Shown: in pieces, positions 60,801-63,800 of the stretch
How the letters are laid out: every line of letters starts with the position of its first letter
Position numbering within the stretch: the stretch's first letter is position 1
DNA from: Hyposmocoma kahamanoa
Taxonomy: Eukaryota > Arthropoda > Insecta > Lepidoptera > Cosmopterigidae
Length of the DNA: 64,000 nucleotides
NCBI RefSeq assembly: GCF_003589595.1
Contig: NW_020653337.1
Coordinates: forward strand, 2,276,178-2,340,177
Reading direction: 5' to 3'
The notes under the pieces: model-generated
What the model saw: the letters and a program-made list of their open reading frames with translations, nothing else
What the model was told of the DNA's origin: nothing
Databases searched by the model: none
Made by a program: the position numbers and the translations under genes

Positions 60801-63800
60801 TATAAGTAATTAGCATGTAAACGTTTTGGTTATTACCGTAAGTTTCTATTGTGTTTTTTTATAAATGTAGTCATTGACTTACAAATAAATGGACGACGGG
60901 TCTAATACAAAAACCACGAAAAAAATGTCCCAAGTCAACCTATTTAAACGTAGTGACATGTAAAGGAATATGAAAAAGCTAAAACGTTAGATTTAAATTG
61001 TAATGTCATCGCAGTACAGTCTAATTTTGCTTGCTTCGCTGTCAGTCGAACAAACGAAGACTAAAGCGTGAATGACGCTGTGTATACGATTTTAACGCCC
61101 TATTTACCGTACACTTTTTAGCGCGGACCCGACGTCCATATAATTGTAAGTCAATGAATATAGTACATTATTGCAGAGGCCGGGAAGTAAGGGATTGCTG
61201 GACGAGTATGAGTTACAAGGACGAGCGTCAGCGAGGCCTTACATTAAGACAAGTCAAGCAATCCCCGTTCCCGCCGAGGCATGCGTAGAATTGTTCTCAA
61301 ACAATGCGAGGAAATAATAAAAGACTAAAGAGAGGAAGATTTATAATAGAAAATGTAAAAAATATTAATTAACACTACAATTTATACAATACAATTGCTA
61401 AAGGAAAGTGTTGTTTTTCCAGGCACATTAGTACCTAGTAGTCTGCAGAACTTCTGATGATATGTTTGAATGTATATCTTATTACTGTATTTTCGTTATC
61501 GCTCTTTTCACTATCACTCATTTCCGCAACCAAAATACAAAAAAAAAACGAAAAAAAAAACCGTGTTACCGCCATTTTCTTTTTTTTTTAAGTAAGTGGT
61601 ACAGGTAGGTATGCCTGTTTACATATTTCATTGTTAGTAGGTAGATTTAAAAGTTTACTACGAGAAGAGGACATTATGGATTTTCATACTAACTTTGCAG
61701 GCCTTGGCCGGAAAGAAGTCACACGGTCCATACATGACAAACTTTCCGTGTTCGTTTTTTGAAAAATAAAAATACAGGGCGAAATACCTAGGTGTGTCGA
61801 GGTCGCTCCCAGAAGTCCTCAACAAACCCAGGAGGATGCCGAGTTACTTGGAACAGCCCGGATGGCCCAGATGTCGAGTTGCGGACACTAGCCCCTTATT
61901 GTTATAAGAAGAATACGAAGGGTAAGGGAGTACGTACTGTGATGTTCCTGGCGCTGCCGGAGCCAGCCCTCGCGGCGTACCCATTGAGGTTGATCTCGCG
62001 TACGCTCACGTACAGCAAGCTGCGGTACTGGTAGTGGGCGACGGCGGCCGGCGCCAGCGGGAACGGTAGTATCTCTTTGCACGGGCGAACGTTGTCGTCT
62101 GCAATTTGGTTTATATTTACAGATGGAAAATAATATATTTTTTTTATAATATCGAACGACGAGACGAACTAGTCGTGCTCCTAGCAGTAAGCATTACGCC
62201 TATCCTCACAATGTTTTTACTTTTGATGCACTGCAACGCGCTTCCCACGAAGGTGGTGGCGAAAATCAGTGCTTTACTGTTGGCCAAATTTTCCACTGAG
62301 TCACGACCTATTTGGCTTGCTTTAGCACACACAAGCTGATGATCATTAGGTCAGTATTATGTTTTTATTTATTATTTTATTTATTATCAACTTACTGTAT
62401 TATTTTGTTGTGTGTGTGATGCAAGACAATAAACGTTTTATCTATCTATCCATGACAGTTGTAGTGCAACACAGAGATTTGATTCGCGAAGACCGGAGGG
62501 GTACTGCCACGGTACTGCGCCCGTCGCCCTGAGACTTAAGTTGACAAGTCCCATTTGTTTGTAATTTCACGAGTCCGAGACTATACAAATTTTGCAACTA
62601 ATTTTCATTTAGATTTTTTATTTTTTTTATGTTAATTTTACTTCTTATTTAGAATTTTCCAAATTAATAACTAGTTTTTTTTTATTTTATATTATTCGAA
62701 TCTAGAAAATTCGGACCCATTTCGGATGTCGCTTGTGCACTAAGTCCTATTCGAATCCAAGGAAATACGAATATCGCTTGTACACCTAGAGATAAAATGA
62801 TCCCTGTGACATTTCTGACGGTCATTTCTCGGTTTCGGAACTGGGGGTCTACTCTCGATCTAAGTCCGAAACAATTACTGTCACATAAGTAATATTCGAC
62901 TAAATTAAAACACAATATCAAGTATGGAGTCATTCGCATCGTGCGTTTTTTTAATTTGGTCGAATATTACTTATTTGAAAGCATGCAGCAGATAACGCTC
63001 AATCAATCATTGCTACTTTACTGCATTACATCCTGGGGCGGTGCACATAAGACCACCCTGATAAACCTGGAAAGAACGCAGAGAGCTATTCCTTATATAT
63101 CATATATTCCTTATATAACTTCCGTCCTTTCGATTATCCAACCCGCAAACTCCTAAACGAGTGCGACGTCCTCTCGGTTCGGCAACTGTTTATCCAACAA
63201 TTAATTTCGAAAAAGCACTCAATTACACCATTTGATTCCGTTACTTAAACCAACCACAGACGAATCGAATCGAGTGATTCCTCTTCAACTCGTGCATAAC
63301 TCCGCACAGAACACTCGCCATCGAGTATATAACCATAAATAGAGACGAAATGTCATTTAATTTGTTTGAAAACTATTCTGCCATATCATTACTGTGACAA
63401 ATGCGCTCCGATTGGCTAGCCCGAGTTCGAAACAATGGACGGGTGTCGTCAATGGGTGTCGTCAACTGTTTCACTTCAAATCGACCAGTTAACTAGAGCT
63501 TTGCTGTAATGGACGAAAATTGCAAAATTACATATTTAATTACCGATGAAATGTGAGTCCGTTTGTTTTGTAATTAGATGTTTTGCTGTTTTTCCCACAC
63601 CATCGAATAGAATAGCACGGCATTGTTAGAGATATTATCTTTTTTACAATAAATACAGAATATTTTTTGGAATATACGGAGACGTACACACAGGTCAGTA
63701 GTTGGCCTGTCTATATTTCAGTGCACACTGGAATTGATATTTATAAGAGCTGTATCGCTAATGTGTTACCAGGAATTTATGGCCCTTATCTCGTCTCTAT

